Made by a program: the position numbers and the translations under genes
Notes under the pieces: generated by a model
Database searches by the model: none
Seen by the model: only the letters and a program-made list of their open reading frames with translations
Told to the model about the DNA's origin: nothing
In this document: one piece after another, positions 1 through 6,173 of the stretch
Position numbering within the stretch: the stretch's first letter is position 1
Layout: the number at the start of each line of letters is the position of its first letter
Assembly (NCBI GenBank): GCA_016928495.1
Contig: JAFGKQ010000186.1
Coordinates: 1 to 10,299, forward strand
Reading direction: 5' to 3'
Source of the DNA: Candidatus Fermentibacterales bacterium
GTDB lineage: Bacteria; Fermentibacterota; Fermentibacteria; Fermentibacterales; JAFGKQ01
Length of the DNA: 10,299 nucleotides

Positions 1-1125
1 GGGAGCGTTGCGCAGGTGCAGCGGCACAGGCAGGCTCCCGGATCTCGCGCAGGCCTCGAGAGCGCGCTTCCAGGCCACGTAGAGGGAGTTCGACCTCGGA
101 GACATCGCCAGGTAGACGACGGCTTCCGCCAGCGCGAGGTCTCCCTCGGGAGAGCCGAGGAACCCGTAGCTGTCGGCGGCCCTCATGGCCACGGTCAGGG
201 CCGATGGATCGGCGAGCCCGACGTCCTCGGTGGCGAACCTTATCAGCCTCCTGGCTATGTAGAGGGGATCCTCTCCCGAGGACATCATCCTGGCGAGCCA
301 GTAGAGCGCGGCGTCCGGGTCGCCGGATCTCAGGGACTTGTGAAGGGCGCTGATCAGGTTGTAGTGCTCCTCCCTGTCCCCGTCGTACAGAAGGGGAGCG
401 CTTCGCAGCATCCTCCCGAGCTCCTGCCTGCTCAGAGATCGTCCCTCGAAGGAGCGGCAGACGGAATCGAGCATGTTCAGGGCGCGTCGGCCGTCGCCAT
501 CGGCAAGCTCGGCAAGCAGCTCGAGCGCTTCCTCCTCCAGCTCGGGAGGATCGGCAGAGCACAGGCCATCAGGGGACTCGATCGCCCGATCCAGGATCCT
601 GCCGATGTCCTGCCGCGAGAGCCTCTCGAGAACGTAGACGGTGCACCTGCTCAGAAGAGGGGCGTTCAGCTCGAAGGAGGGGTTCTCGGTGGTTGCCCCC
701 ACCAGCCTTATCGTCCCGTCCTCCACGTGCGGGAGGAAGGCGTCCTGCTGCGCCCTGTTGAAGCGGTGTATCTCGTCGACGAACAGGAGAGTGGATCTTC
801 CCTGTGCGCTCCTGACAGCCCTGGCTTCCTCGACGACCCTCCTGACATCGGCCACGCCGCCGGTTACGGCGCTGAAGCTCACGAAGTGCTCACCGGTGTA
901 GTGAGAGATCAGCAGCGCGATGGTCGTCTTGCCGGAGCCCGGAGGACCCCAGAGGATGACCGAGCCCAGCGCGCCCTTCTCCAGGGCGGCCCTGAAGGCC
1001 GAGCCGGGGGCCAGGAGATGGTCCTGCCCGACCACTTCCTCGAGGCTCGCAGGCCTCAGCCTGTCGGCCAGGGGGCGGCCTTCCGGGGGGTTCTCCGGTC
1101 CGAACAGGGACACCTCTGAAGCCAA
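1..1125 (-). CDS. rarA: RarA (MgsA) replication-associated AAA+ ATPase, 3' end cut by window edge
   Basis: This is a clamp-loader-like AAA+ ATPase of the RarA/MgsA/WRNIP1 family, which acts at stalled replication forks. The frame is open for 375 codons from a TTG at 1125 to the window edge. Visible motifs are PLADRLRP (18-25), VGQDHLL (32-38), Walker A GPPGSGKT (60-67), Walker B LLFVDEIHRF, sensor 1 LVGATTENPSFEL and the arginine-finger segment LLSRC. The family's C-terminal oligomerisation domain follows (LLYDGDREEHYNLISALHKS, then GEDPLYIARRL). Family members are about 420-450 aa, so roughly the last 60 residues are outside. I chose the TTG because GGGAGG (1139-1134) lies 8 nt upstream; a GTG at 1113 would put it 20 nt away. 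A hairpin at 1205-1239 separates the gene from the lipoprotein gene upstream, so it probably has its own promoter, which I could not locate. Confidence 0.95.
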   Translation of the reverse strand, partial: MASEVSLFGPENPPEGRPLADRLRPASLEEVVGQDHLLAPGSAFRAALEKGALGSVILWGPPGSGKTTIALLISHYTGEHFVSFSAVTGGVADVRRVVEEARAVRSAQGRSTLLFVDEIHRFNRAQQDAFLPHVEDGTIRLVGATTENPSFELNAPLLSRCTVYVLERLSRQDIGRILDRAIESPDGLCSADPPELEEEALELLAELADGDGRRALNMLDSVCRSFEGRSLSRQELGRMLRSAPLLYDGDREEHYNLISALHKSLRSGDPDAALYWLARMMSSGEDPLYIARRLIRFATEDVGLADPSALTVAMRAADSYGFLGSPEGDLALAEAVVYLAMSPRSNSLYVAWKRALEACARSGSLPVPLHLRNAP

Positions 1126-1204
1126 GCGGGACGCCTCCCATGGGTGTACGAAGGAAACCGGAACGGTTCGTCCTATCCTACAAACCGCCCGGGCCTACAG
1201 AAAG

Positions 1205-1239
1205 CGCCCGGCAGGCCTCCAGATCCAGCCTGCCGGGCG
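1205..1239 (-). terminator. Intrinsic-terminator-like hairpin after the lipoprotein gene
   Basis: A perfect 12-bp inverted repeat (CGCCCGGCAGGC at 1205-1216, GCCTGCCGGGCG at 1228-1239) has an 11-nt loop. It lies about 40 nt downstream of the lipoprotein stop codon. On the minus strand the stem is followed by CTTTCTGT, a short and imperfect U-tract. It probably ends the LOG-apt-lipoprotein transcript before rarA. Confidence 0.7.
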
Positions 1240-1280
1240 ATTCTGCGCACTGGGTGCGCTCCTGGAGCGCCGGGGGCTTC

Positions 1281-2378
1281 CTACTGCGGCATGCGCCCCA
1301 TTGCCCCGCTCTGAGCCATCTGAACGAATCCTTCCAGCATCTGGGCCACGTCTATCGTCCTGGCCGGCTGACCGGGAAGAGCGTCCCTGGCTCCGCTGAA
1401 ACCGAAGTCCCTGACCTCGAGCAAGTGCGACTCGCCATCCTGCGTGACCTTCGCGTAGGCCAGAGGAAGGATCGGCAGCTCGTTGGAGAAGACGACCTCC
1501 AGCTCCACGCCCTCGGGCGCGTACTCCATCCTCCACTGGAAGCCGCCAACCGTCTGGGAGCCGATCTGCCAGTTGACCGGGGAGGCCGACATCTCGAGAT
1601 CGTCGAGGACCTCGAGGATCTCCTGCGTGTCCACGGCCGGCTGGCCGGCGGAGCCCATCTGCATGCCGCTCATGCCCGCCATCGAGCTGAACATCTCGGG
1701 GTTCTCCATGACTGGCTCCAGCACGTCCGCAACCCCACTCAGGTCGTAGGCGACGAGCACTCCGCCCTCCTCGACGATGACGGTCTTGAGGCCGCGAAGG
1801 AAAGCGGCGCTGCTCTCCAGGGCATCCTCGGACGTCATCATGCCGGAGGCCCAGTCGGCGCCACCCGTCTCGATCATCTCACGAATGTAGGTCTCGGGAT
1901 CACCGGCGAAGTCCTCCCAGATCTCCTCGAAGTCCTCGGCGGCCTCGGCGAGCTGGGAGAAGTCGGCGAGCAGCTTGAAGGTGACCTCGCCGGGGATGTC
2001 GAACTGGTACCAGAGGCACTCATGGCCATCGAAGACCTCGGCCCCTACTATCGAGATGGTGGCCCCGCCGGCCTGGTCGTCGACGCCGTAGGTCACCCAC
2101 TGGCCGACTTCGGGCTCGGCAGTCTCGAAGTCGAAGTCCAGGGGCTCGTCGCCTGCGGCTACGGGCGTCTCGTCGTCACCGGGCCCCTCCCGATCCTCGC
2201 CAGGCTCCTCCCCGACGTCCCTTCCGGGCTCCTCGCCCACGTCTCCGGGCCTCTCTCCACCCTCAGCGGGATCGCCGCCGGTCCGCGCCGGCTGCTCTCC
2301 GCAGCCCGCGAGGGCCATCAGGAACACCACGACGAGCCCGGGAACCAGGAGGCTCCACGTCATCCTTCTCGCTGTCAT
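1281..2378 (-). CDS. Predicted lipoprotein of unknown family, acidic Gly/Pro/Glu linker
   Basis: This 365-aa protein has a lipoprotein signal: basic start MTARRM, hydrophobic stretch to residue 25 and lipobox LAGC with Cys26. Residues 27-80 form an acidic Gly/Glu/Pro/Asp-rich linker containing a tandem 8-residue repeat (DVGEEPGR, DVGEEPGE; 46-61). The folded part (about 85-365) contains VGQWVTYGV (91-99), a Met/Gly-rich segment (about 233-242) and DFGFSGARDALPG (324-336). I do not recognise a named family; the G-x-W-V-x-Y opening is a style I know from uncharacterised envelope proteins. The ATG at 2378 is firm because AAGGAGG lies 5 nt upstream. The gene starts 36 nt after apt and is probably the last gene of that transcript. 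A location on the outer face of a membrane is inferred from the lipobox; the function is unknown. Confidence 0.85.
   Translation of the reverse strand: MTARRMTWSLLVPGLVVVFLMALAGCGEQPARTGGDPAEGGERPGDVGEEPGRDVGEEPGEDREGPGDDETPVAAGDEPLDFDFETAEPEVGQWVTYGVDDQAGGATISIVGAEVFDGHECLWYQFDIPGEVTFKLLADFSQLAEAAEDFEEIWEDFAGDPETYIREMIETGGADWASGMMTSEDALESSAAFLRGLKTVIVEEGGVLVAYDLSGVADVLEPVMENPEMFSSMAGMSGMQMGSAGQPAVDTQEILEVLDDLEMSASPVNWQIGSQTVGGFQWRMEYAPEGVELEVVFSNELPILPLAYAKVTQDGESHLLEVRDFGFSGARDALPGQPARTIDVAQMLEGFVQMAQSGAMGRMPQ
2196..2243 (-). repeat. Tandem 24-bp repeat inside the lipoprotein linker
   Basis: Two adjacent 24-bp units code for DVGEEPGR and DVGEEPGE (residues 46-61). The units differ at several bases, so this is an old or diverged duplication in a low-complexity linker. 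Copy number could vary between strains. Confidence 0.6.
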
Positions 2379-2401
2379 TCGATCCTCCTTCTTGCTTGCC
2401 C

Positions 2402-2426
2402 GTGGACGGCTCGCTCAGCCGTCCAC
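2402..2426 (-). terminator. Perfect 10-bp hairpin spanning the apt stop codon
   Basis: GTGGACGGCT (2402-2411) and AGCCGTCCAC (2417-2426) form a perfect 10-bp stem with a 5-nt loop. The apt TGA (2417-2415) lies at the top of the stem and in the loop. No U-tract follows on the minus strand (GGGCAAGC comes next). The hairpin may therefore be a weak or partial terminator, or an mRNA-stabilising element between apt and the lipoprotein gene. Confidence 0.5.
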
Positions 2427-2954
2427 CCCTATTACGAACCTCGTCGGAAGGCCGCTCTGCTCGAGCCTGGAGCGTCCCCCCAGGAACTCGAGACTGATGA
2501 GGAACAGAGCGCCGGCGGCCCGGCAGCCATCCCGCTGCAGCAGACCCGCCGCTGCCAGGGCTGACCCGCCCGTCGCCAGGAGGTCGTCGACTATCAGGAC
2601 CCTCGCGCCCGGCCCGAGAGAGCCGCGGTGCATCTCGACCCTGGCCGTCCCGTACTCGAGCGAGTAGTCGATCCCTATGGTGTCCGCGGGGAGCTTGCCC
2701 TGCTTGCGGATGAGAACCAGGGGCAGCCCGGCTCTGACCGCCATGGCGCCCCCGAAGACGAAGCCCCTGCTTTCTATCGAGGCTATCGCATCGTACTCGA
2801 TGTCCCGGGCCTCCCGCTCCATCAGCTCCACCGCCCGGGTCAGGGCGCCCCCGTGCGTCAGAAGGGTGGTTATGTCCTTGAAGACCACACCTTCCCTGGG
2901 AAAGCCCGGCACGTCCCTTATCAGCGCCTCGAGGTCCCTGGCTTCGAGGGTCAC
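2415..2954 (-). CDS. apt: Adenine phosphoribosyltransferase
   Basis: This enzyme converts adenine and PRPP to AMP and pyrophosphate in cytoplasmic purine salvage. With the start chosen here it has 179 aa, the usual APT length. Family landmarks are VPGFPREGVVFKDITTLL (15-32), ASIESRGFVFGGAMA (58-72), LIRKQGKLPA (81-90) and the PRPP-binding motif VLIVDDLLATGGSA (119-132). A longer frame exists upstream, and an ATG at 2960 directly abuts GGGAGG with no spacing. The GTG at 2954 has that same GGGAGG 6 nt upstream and forms a GTGA overlap with the TGA of the LOG-like gene. I prefer the GTG, which implies translational coupling. A strong hairpin covers the stop codon. Confidence 0.95.
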   Translation of the reverse strand: MTLEARDLEALIRDVPGFPREGVVFKDITTLLTHGGALTRAVELMEREARDIEYDAIASIESRGFVFGGAMAVRAGLPLVLIRKQGKLPADTIGIDYSLEYGTARVEMHRGSLGPGARVLIVDDLLATGGSALAAAGLLQRDGCRAAGALFLISLEFLGGRSRLEQSGLPTRFVIGVDG

Positions 2955-3436
2955 ACGCATCCTCCCGCCAAGCTCGTCCGGTGTGAGAGGCCCAGCGCGT
3001 TCAGCACGAACTCCAGCGCCTCGCGAGCAGAGGAAACGGCTCTGACCCCTTCCACCTCCCGCCACCCGCCTATGGAGCACACGGGCCTTCCGGCATCGAG
3101 GGCGAACGCGATCTCCGACAGAGTCCCGTACCTGCCGCCGACGGCGACCACGGCCTCTCCCGTGAGGGCCACCAGGCGGTTCCTGGCGGCGCCGAGCCCC
3201 GTCGGAACGGCGATCTGGACATCCTCGTTGGCGAAGGACCGATCCGGAGTGGGAAGGATGCCCAGGGTGAGACCTCCCGCCCGTCTCGCGCCCCTGCAGG
3301 CAGCAGCCATGACACCGCTGCCCCCACCGCAGACCAGAACGAGCCCCTCACGGGCGAGCATTTCACCCAGCTCCTCGGCGATCTCCTCCTCGCGCTCGAC
3401 GGGTGAGGAAGCGCCTATCACGGATACGAGCCTCAT
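2951..3436 (-). CDS. LOG-like Rossmann protein (TIGR00725-type, SLOG superfamily)
   Basis: This 161-aa protein has a nucleotide-binding fold of the LOG/'lysine decarboxylase-like' superfamily. Visible motifs are VIGASSP (6-12), VCGGGSGVMAAACRGA (35-50) and GGRYGTLSEIA (100-110). The last corresponds to the LOG signature PGGxGTxxE but lacks the proline and has one more residue, as in the TIGR00725 branch. Characterised LOG proteins release the base from N6-modified AMP; whether this branch does so is not established. The ATG at 3436 has GAGG 5 nt upstream; a longer frame to 3502 runs towards the tRNA and is rejected. The gene lies 71 nt downstream of tRNA-Pro(CGG). Its TGA overlaps the apt GTG start, suggesting a shared role in purine metabolism. 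Confidence 0.85.
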   Translation of the reverse strand: MRLVSVIGASSPVEREEEIAEELGEMLAREGLVLVCGGGSGVMAAACRGARRAGGLTLGILPTPDRSFANEDVQIAVPTGLGAARNRLVALTGEAVVAVGGRYGTLSEIAFALDAGRPVCSIGGWREVEGVRAVSSAREALEFVLNALGLSHRTSLAGGCV

Positions 3437-3471
3437 GTCCCCCTCGATCAGCAGCCAGCGGAGAACGCAAC

Positions 3472-3491
3472 CGGACCTGCCCCACGGTCCG
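3472..3491 (-). other. Short hairpin between tRNA-Pro(CGG) and the LOG-like gene
   Basis: CGGACC (3472-3477) and GGTCCG (3486-3491) form a 6-bp stem with an 8-nt loop. On the minus strand it is followed by GTTGCGTTCT. It could be a weak attenuator or a processing signal between the tRNA and the downstream mRNA; the stem is short and the tail is poor in U. Confidence 0.35.
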
Positions 3492-3507
3492 TCCTGACAC
3501 ACCGGGA

Positions 3508-3585
<78 letters not shown>

Positions 3586-3597
3586 ACACGAAACCGC

Positions 3598-3627
3598 AAT
3601 GTACACATTGTCGCGTTCCCGGGTCAA
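3598..3627 (-). promoter_or_regulatory. Sigma70-like promoter of tRNA-Pro(CGG)
   Basis: The -35 box is TTGACC (3627-3622), the spacer is 18 nt and the -10 box is TACATT (3603-3598). The tRNA begins 12 nt after the -10 box, the distance expected for a start site a few bases before the mature 5' end. Confidence 0.65.
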
Positions 3628-3632
3628 CGGCA

Positions 3633-3650
3633 GGGGCCGTCTCAGGCCCC
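3633..3650 (-). terminator. Hairpin with the COG2426 stop codon in its loop
   Basis: A 6-bp all-GC stem (GGGGCC and GGCCCC) encloses a 6-nt loop (TGAGAC on the minus strand) that contains the TGA of the upstream membrane-protein gene. A few bases later the tRNA promoter begins. There is no clean U-tract. It probably marks the end of the pcm-COG2426 transcript. Confidence 0.45.
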
Positions 3651-4169
3651 GGTTCCCAGAATGAACCGGAGGCCCGCGAGAGCGCCCGTGGCTATCAGCG
3701 TGACCACGGCCCCTGCAAGGGCAACACCCAGGGAGATGGCCGGTATCGAGAGACGCGCGGGAATCCGGAAGAGAAAGGCCGCAAGGCTGCCGGTCCAGGC
3801 TCCTGTCACCGGGAGGGGGATCGCGACGAAAATGGTAAGGCCTAGCGCCTCGTACTTCTCTATCTTGCTGCCCGCCCTGGCCCTGGTCCTCTCGAAGAGC
3901 CACTCGAAGAAACGGTCGAACGGCCCCCATCTGCGGAGGAACCGGCTGACAGGGCCCAGTCCCCAGAGAATCAGCGGGACCGGAAGCAGGTTGCCCAGCA
4001 CTGCCAGGGCGTAGATCTCCCACCAGGCCCAGTGCCAGACCCCCTGAGAGACCATGATGTGCGCGAGGGGAATGCTGGCGCGGAGCTCCGTCAGAGGAAT
4101 ACCGGACAGAAGCAGCATCTGGATCTCCGAGGGCATGCCCGAGAGCGCGGAGAGGATCGCCTCACCCAC
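3642..4169 (-). CDS. COG2426 'small multidrug export' family membrane protein (PF06695-type)
   Basis: This is a 175-aa integral membrane protein. Signature stretches are PLTELRASIPLA (25-36), LGNLLPVPLIL (58-68), a charged cytoplasm-like loop RTRARAGSKIEKYEALG (94-110), and FVAIPLPVTGAWTGSLAAFLF (114-134). A last hydrophobic segment covers about 141-171. The family name comes from weak export phenotypes; the real substrate is not known and I do not assert one. The start is GTG at 4169, with GGGAGG 5 nt upstream. It overlaps the end of pcm by 8 nt, so the two genes should be co-translated. The gene stop lies in the loop of a small hairpin. Confidence 0.88.
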   Translation of the reverse strand: MGEAILSALSGMPSEIQMLLLSGIPLTELRASIPLAHIMVSQGVWHWAWWEIYALAVLGNLLPVPLILWGLGPVSRFLRRWGPFDRFFEWLFERTRARAGSKIEKYEALGLTIFVAIPLPVTGAWTGSLAAFLFRIPARLSIPAISLGVALAGAVVTLIATGALAGLRFILGTGA

Positions 4170-4812
4170 TCCAGCCTCCCTTGCCGATCAGTGGCACGAA
4201 CCTGCAGCCGATGGACTCGCCTGACCTGACGAGCCTGCCCTGCTCGAGGCGCCAAAGCTCGAGAAGCTGATCGGTGCGGTTGCCCAGGGGAGCCACTATC
4301 CTCCCCCGGGACGAGAGCTGGTCGGCCAGCCCGGGCGGGATACCGGGGGCAGCCGCGCTGATGACGATGCAGTCGTAGGGCGCGTGCTCGGGCCAGCCGG
4401 CGCTGCCGTCGCCGAGTCCTATGCTCACGTTCAGGATCCCCAGGCTCGTCAGAGCGCTCCTCGAGCCGTTCACGAGCTGCATCAGGCGCTCCATGCCGTA
4501 GACCCTCCTGCAGAGCCTCGACGCCACCGCGGCCAGGTATCCGCTTCCGGAGCCTATCTCCAGAAGAACGTCTCCGGCACGCAGGGAGAGCATCGAGAGG
4601 GCCGCGAGCACGGTGGAGGGCTGGCTGAGAGTCTGGCCCATGCCTATGGGCAGGCTGGCCTCCAGGTAGGCCTGGTGCCGCAGAGCATCGGCGACGAAGT
4701 GGTGACGGGGCACGACCAGCATTGCCTGGAGAACCGCCGGGTCAGACCCCGGGTAGTCACGTGCCAGCCGCTCGACCATCTCCTGGCGCGGTCTTACCAG
4801 ATCGTCCTTCAA
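4162..4812 (-). CDS. pcm: Protein-L-isoaspartate O-methyltransferase
   Basis: This enzyme uses S-adenosylmethionine to methylate L-isoaspartyl residues in aged proteins, starting their repair. The 216-aa product carries VPRHHFV (34-40), LPIGMGQTLSQPSTV (54-68), SAM motif I LLEIGSGSGY (83-92), GDGSAGW (134-140), APYDCIVISAAAP (144-156) and the terminal FVPLIGKGGW (205-214), all typical of Pcm. The likely start is a TTG at 4812: an in-frame stop lies two codons upstream. The only later candidate, ATG 4779, touches its AGGAG with no spacing. No good ribosome-binding site precedes the TTG, so the start is the weak point. The gene lies 90 nt after tRNA-Pro(GGG) and overlaps the next gene by 8 nt. 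Confidence 0.95.
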   Translation of the reverse strand: MKDDLVRPRQEMVERLARDYPGSDPAVLQAMLVVPRHHFVADALRHQAYLEASLPIGMGQTLSQPSTVLAALSMLSLRAGDVLLEIGSGSGYLAAVASRLCRRVYGMERLMQLVNGSRSALTSLGILNVSIGLGDGSAGWPEHAPYDCIVISAAAPGIPPGLADQLSSRGRIVAPLGNRTDQLLELWRLEQGRLVRSGESIGCRFVPLIGKGGWSG

Positions 4813-4835
4813 ACGGGATTACCGGGCCCCTCACC

Positions 4836-4897
4836 CGAGAAGTGGATCAGGAACAGGAAGAACCACTGGAAGAAGCACCTGAGGAACAGGAGGGCCT
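4836..4897 (-). promoter_or_regulatory. Pyrimidine-rich leader between tRNA-Pro(GGG) and pcm
   Basis: On the minus strand about 46 of 62 bases are C or T and G is scarce. CCTGTTCCT occurs twice, 33 nt apart (complements of 4849-4858 and 4882-4891). This composition resembles a Rho-utilisation site, which would allow termination after the tRNA, but no consensus can prove that. Conceptually translated it gives a hydrophobic string with no start codon, so I do not call a gene. Confidence 0.3.
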
Positions 4898-4902
4898 GAG
4901 GC

Positions 4903-4979
4903 TGGTCGGGGCGACTGGATTCGAACCAGCGACCCCTTGAACCCCATTCAAGTGCGCTACCGGACTGCGCCACGCCCCG
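4903..4979 (-). tRNA. tRNA-Pro (anticodon GGG), CCA encoded
   Basis: A complete 77-nt cloverleaf can be folded by eye. The acceptor is CGGGGCG/CGCCCCG, the discriminator is A and CCA is encoded. The D-arm is GCGC/GCGC, the anticodon stem is CTTGA/TCAAG around ATGGGGT (anticodon GGG, G37), and the T-arm is GCTGG-TTCGAAT-CCAGT. It reads CCC and CCU. The A32-U38 pair in the anticodon loop is the known special feature of tRNA-Pro(GGG). Its acceptor stem is identical to that of tRNA-Pro(CGG) at 3508-3585. Confidence 0.97.
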
Positions 4980-4992
4980 ACCAGAGTTGCGG

Positions 4993-5021
4993 AAGTTAGC
5001 ACTAATCACGAGAACCGTCAA
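4993..5021 (-). promoter_or_regulatory. Promoter of tRNA-Pro(GGG), overlapping the merR 3' end
   Basis: The -35 box is TTGACG (5021-5016), the spacer is 17 nt, and the -10 is TAACTT (4998-4993) preceded by TGC, an extended -10. The tRNA starts 13 nt downstream. The -35 box lies inside the last codons of the MerR gene and inside a dyad (5014-5028). Confidence 0.6.
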
Positions 5022-5394
5022 CGACGGTAGGATCCCTGTCGAGGATCGAGAGAATGCCGCGGAGGTCCTCCAGGATCTCGTCGAGCATGCCGCTCCCGGG
5101 CTGGGCAGATCCGCCCGCACTGATCTCCAGCTCCATCTGCCCGACGCCGTTCTTCATCTCCTCGAGCCTGATCCGCGCGCCATCCATGGTGAACCTGTCC
5201 TCGTGGAGGAGCTTCTGGATCAGCCTTATGAGCCTGATGTCCTTCTCGCGGTAGACCCGGTTGCCGGCCTGGTTCTTCTGGGGGCGCAGCATCGGGAACG
5301 CCGTCTCCCAGTACCTGAGGACATGAGGCCTCAGGCCCGTCATCTCACAGACCTCGCTTATCGAATAGTAGAGCCTCTCGGCCTCACCGCTCAA
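5002..5394 (-). CDS. MerR-family HTH regulator
   Basis: This 130-aa protein has an N-terminal MerR winged-helix domain. The helix-turn-helix is in YYSISEVCEMTGLRPHVLRYWE (9-30), and the wing region is AFPMLRPQK-NQAGNRVYREKDI (32-53). An arm helix follows (54-80). The short tail (81-130) has no cysteine or ligand-binding domain, so it is not a metal or drug sensor of the classic type. LRYWE..FP.L.P.K is the pattern of the widespread stand-alone MerR proteins. The start is TTG at 5394, overlapping the J-protein TGA as TTGA, with GAGG 8 nt upstream. Co-transcription with a J-domain gene recalls dnaJ-hspR and cbpA-cbpM, but this sequence is not HspR-like in detail. The targets are unknown. Confidence 0.88.
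   Translation of the reverse strand: MSGEAERLYYSISEVCEMTGLRPHVLRYWETAFPMLRPQKNQAGNRVYREKDIRLIRLIQKLLHEDRFTMDGARIRLEEMKNGVGQMELEISAGGSAQPGSGMLDEILEDLRGILSILDRDPTVVDGSRD
5014..5028. promoter_or_regulatory. 15-bp dyad ACCGTC-GTT-GACGGT over the tRNA -35 box
   Basis: A perfect 6-bp inverted repeat with a 3-nt centre covers the -35 hexamer of the tRNA-Pro(GGG) promoter, 10 bp before the MerR stop codon. It could be an RNA hairpin ending the peptidase-J-merR transcript, or a DNA operator. The sequence alone does not decide. Confidence 0.4.
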
Positions 5395-6164
5395 TCCTGC
5401 TTCCTCTTCTTCATGGATGCCGAGAGCTTGCCGAGCAGCCGCTGAACGACCGGCTTCTGCTTCTCGAGCTCCTCCTCGACCTCCTTCAGTCCATCCCTGG
5501 CGAGCACATGCTCCTCGTTCCAGGACAGAGCGTCATTGAAGCAGTCCCTGGCCTTGCCCCACTGCTTGCCCTTCAGGTAGATGCTACCGAGCAGCGCGTG
5601 GTTGTCGGCATTGAAGTACTCGACCTCCCTGGCAACGATCAGGTGGTTGGCCGCGTCGTGCAGGCGGTTCTTGCCCTCGGCCGCCTTCGCGAGGGCCCTT
5701 CTCAGAGCGGCCTGTCTGGGGTATTGGACGACCCACTTCATCAGGGAGTCGTAGGCCTGCCAGAAGTCGCCGCTCCTGCACATCCGCTCGGCCTGGGATA
5801 TGGCCTTCCTGAGCTCGGGAGAGACGCGCTGAACGGCTCCCAGCCTCGTCTCCGGCTGCGCGCTCTCTTCCCTCCCGACCTCGGTGGCAGAGGACGTCAC
5901 GATGGGTCCGGAGCCCGACGAGCGCTGGTCGCCTCTCTCCGACAGGCCCGACTCGGCGTCGTAGACGGAGCGCGACTCCGGTGTCCTGAGGATCTGGTAG
6001 GCCTCGTTGATGAGCATGAACTTCGCCGTGGCGTCCGGGGAGTTGCCGGCCACGTCGGGATGGTACTTCCTGGCGAGCTCGAAATAGACCCGCTCTATGT
6101 CCTCCATGGAGGCATCGGTCGAGACGCCGAGGATCTCGTAGAAGGTCGGGTCACCCTCGCTCAA
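5391..6164 (-). CDS. J-domain protein with C-terminal TPR-like helical repeats
   Basis: This 257-aa DnaK co-chaperone-type protein has a J-domain at 7-70: FYEILGVSTDASMEDIERVY, the HPD triad at 35-37, then KFMLINEAYQIL. The HPD loop should stimulate a DnaK ATPase. There is no Gly/Phe region and no zinc-finger domain, so it is a class C J-protein rather than DnaJ itself. Residues 71-115 are a Ser/Gly/Glu-rich linker. Residues 117-235 are helical with a TPR look (ALLGSIYLKGKQWGKARDCF), and the tail is basic (KKRKQD). The TTG at 6164 is 9 nt after, and in the same frame as, the TAG of M14 peptidase A; the ribosome-binding site (AGGTAGGG) is weak. It probably belongs to the same operon as the peptidase and the MerR gene. 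Confidence 0.9.
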   Translation of the reverse strand: MSEGDPTFYEILGVSTDASMEDIERVYFELARKYHPDVAGNSPDATAKFMLINEAYQILRTPESRSVYDAESGLSERGDQRSSGSGPIVTSSATEVGREESAQPETRLGAVQRVSPELRKAISQAERMCRSGDFWQAYDSLMKWVVQYPRQAALRRALAKAAEGKNRLHDAANHLIVAREVEYFNADNHALLGSIYLKGKQWGKARDCFNDALSWNEEHVLARDGLKEVEEELEKQKPVVQRLLGKLSASMKKRKQD

Positions 6165-6173
6165 TCGCAGACC

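Noticed and set aside
16-1119. 367-codon open frame on the plus strand
   Set aside because: It is the complement of rarA, whose Walker A, Walker B and sensor motifs are all on the minus strand.
1140-2564. 474-codon open frame on the plus strand
   Set aside because: It is the shadow of the lipoprotein and the 3' end of apt, and reads across a terminator hairpin.
4809-5120. Minus-strand frame containing VAQSGSALEWGSRGRWFESS
   Set aside because: This string is the well-known artefact of translating a tRNA gene; it comes from tRNA-Pro(GGG).
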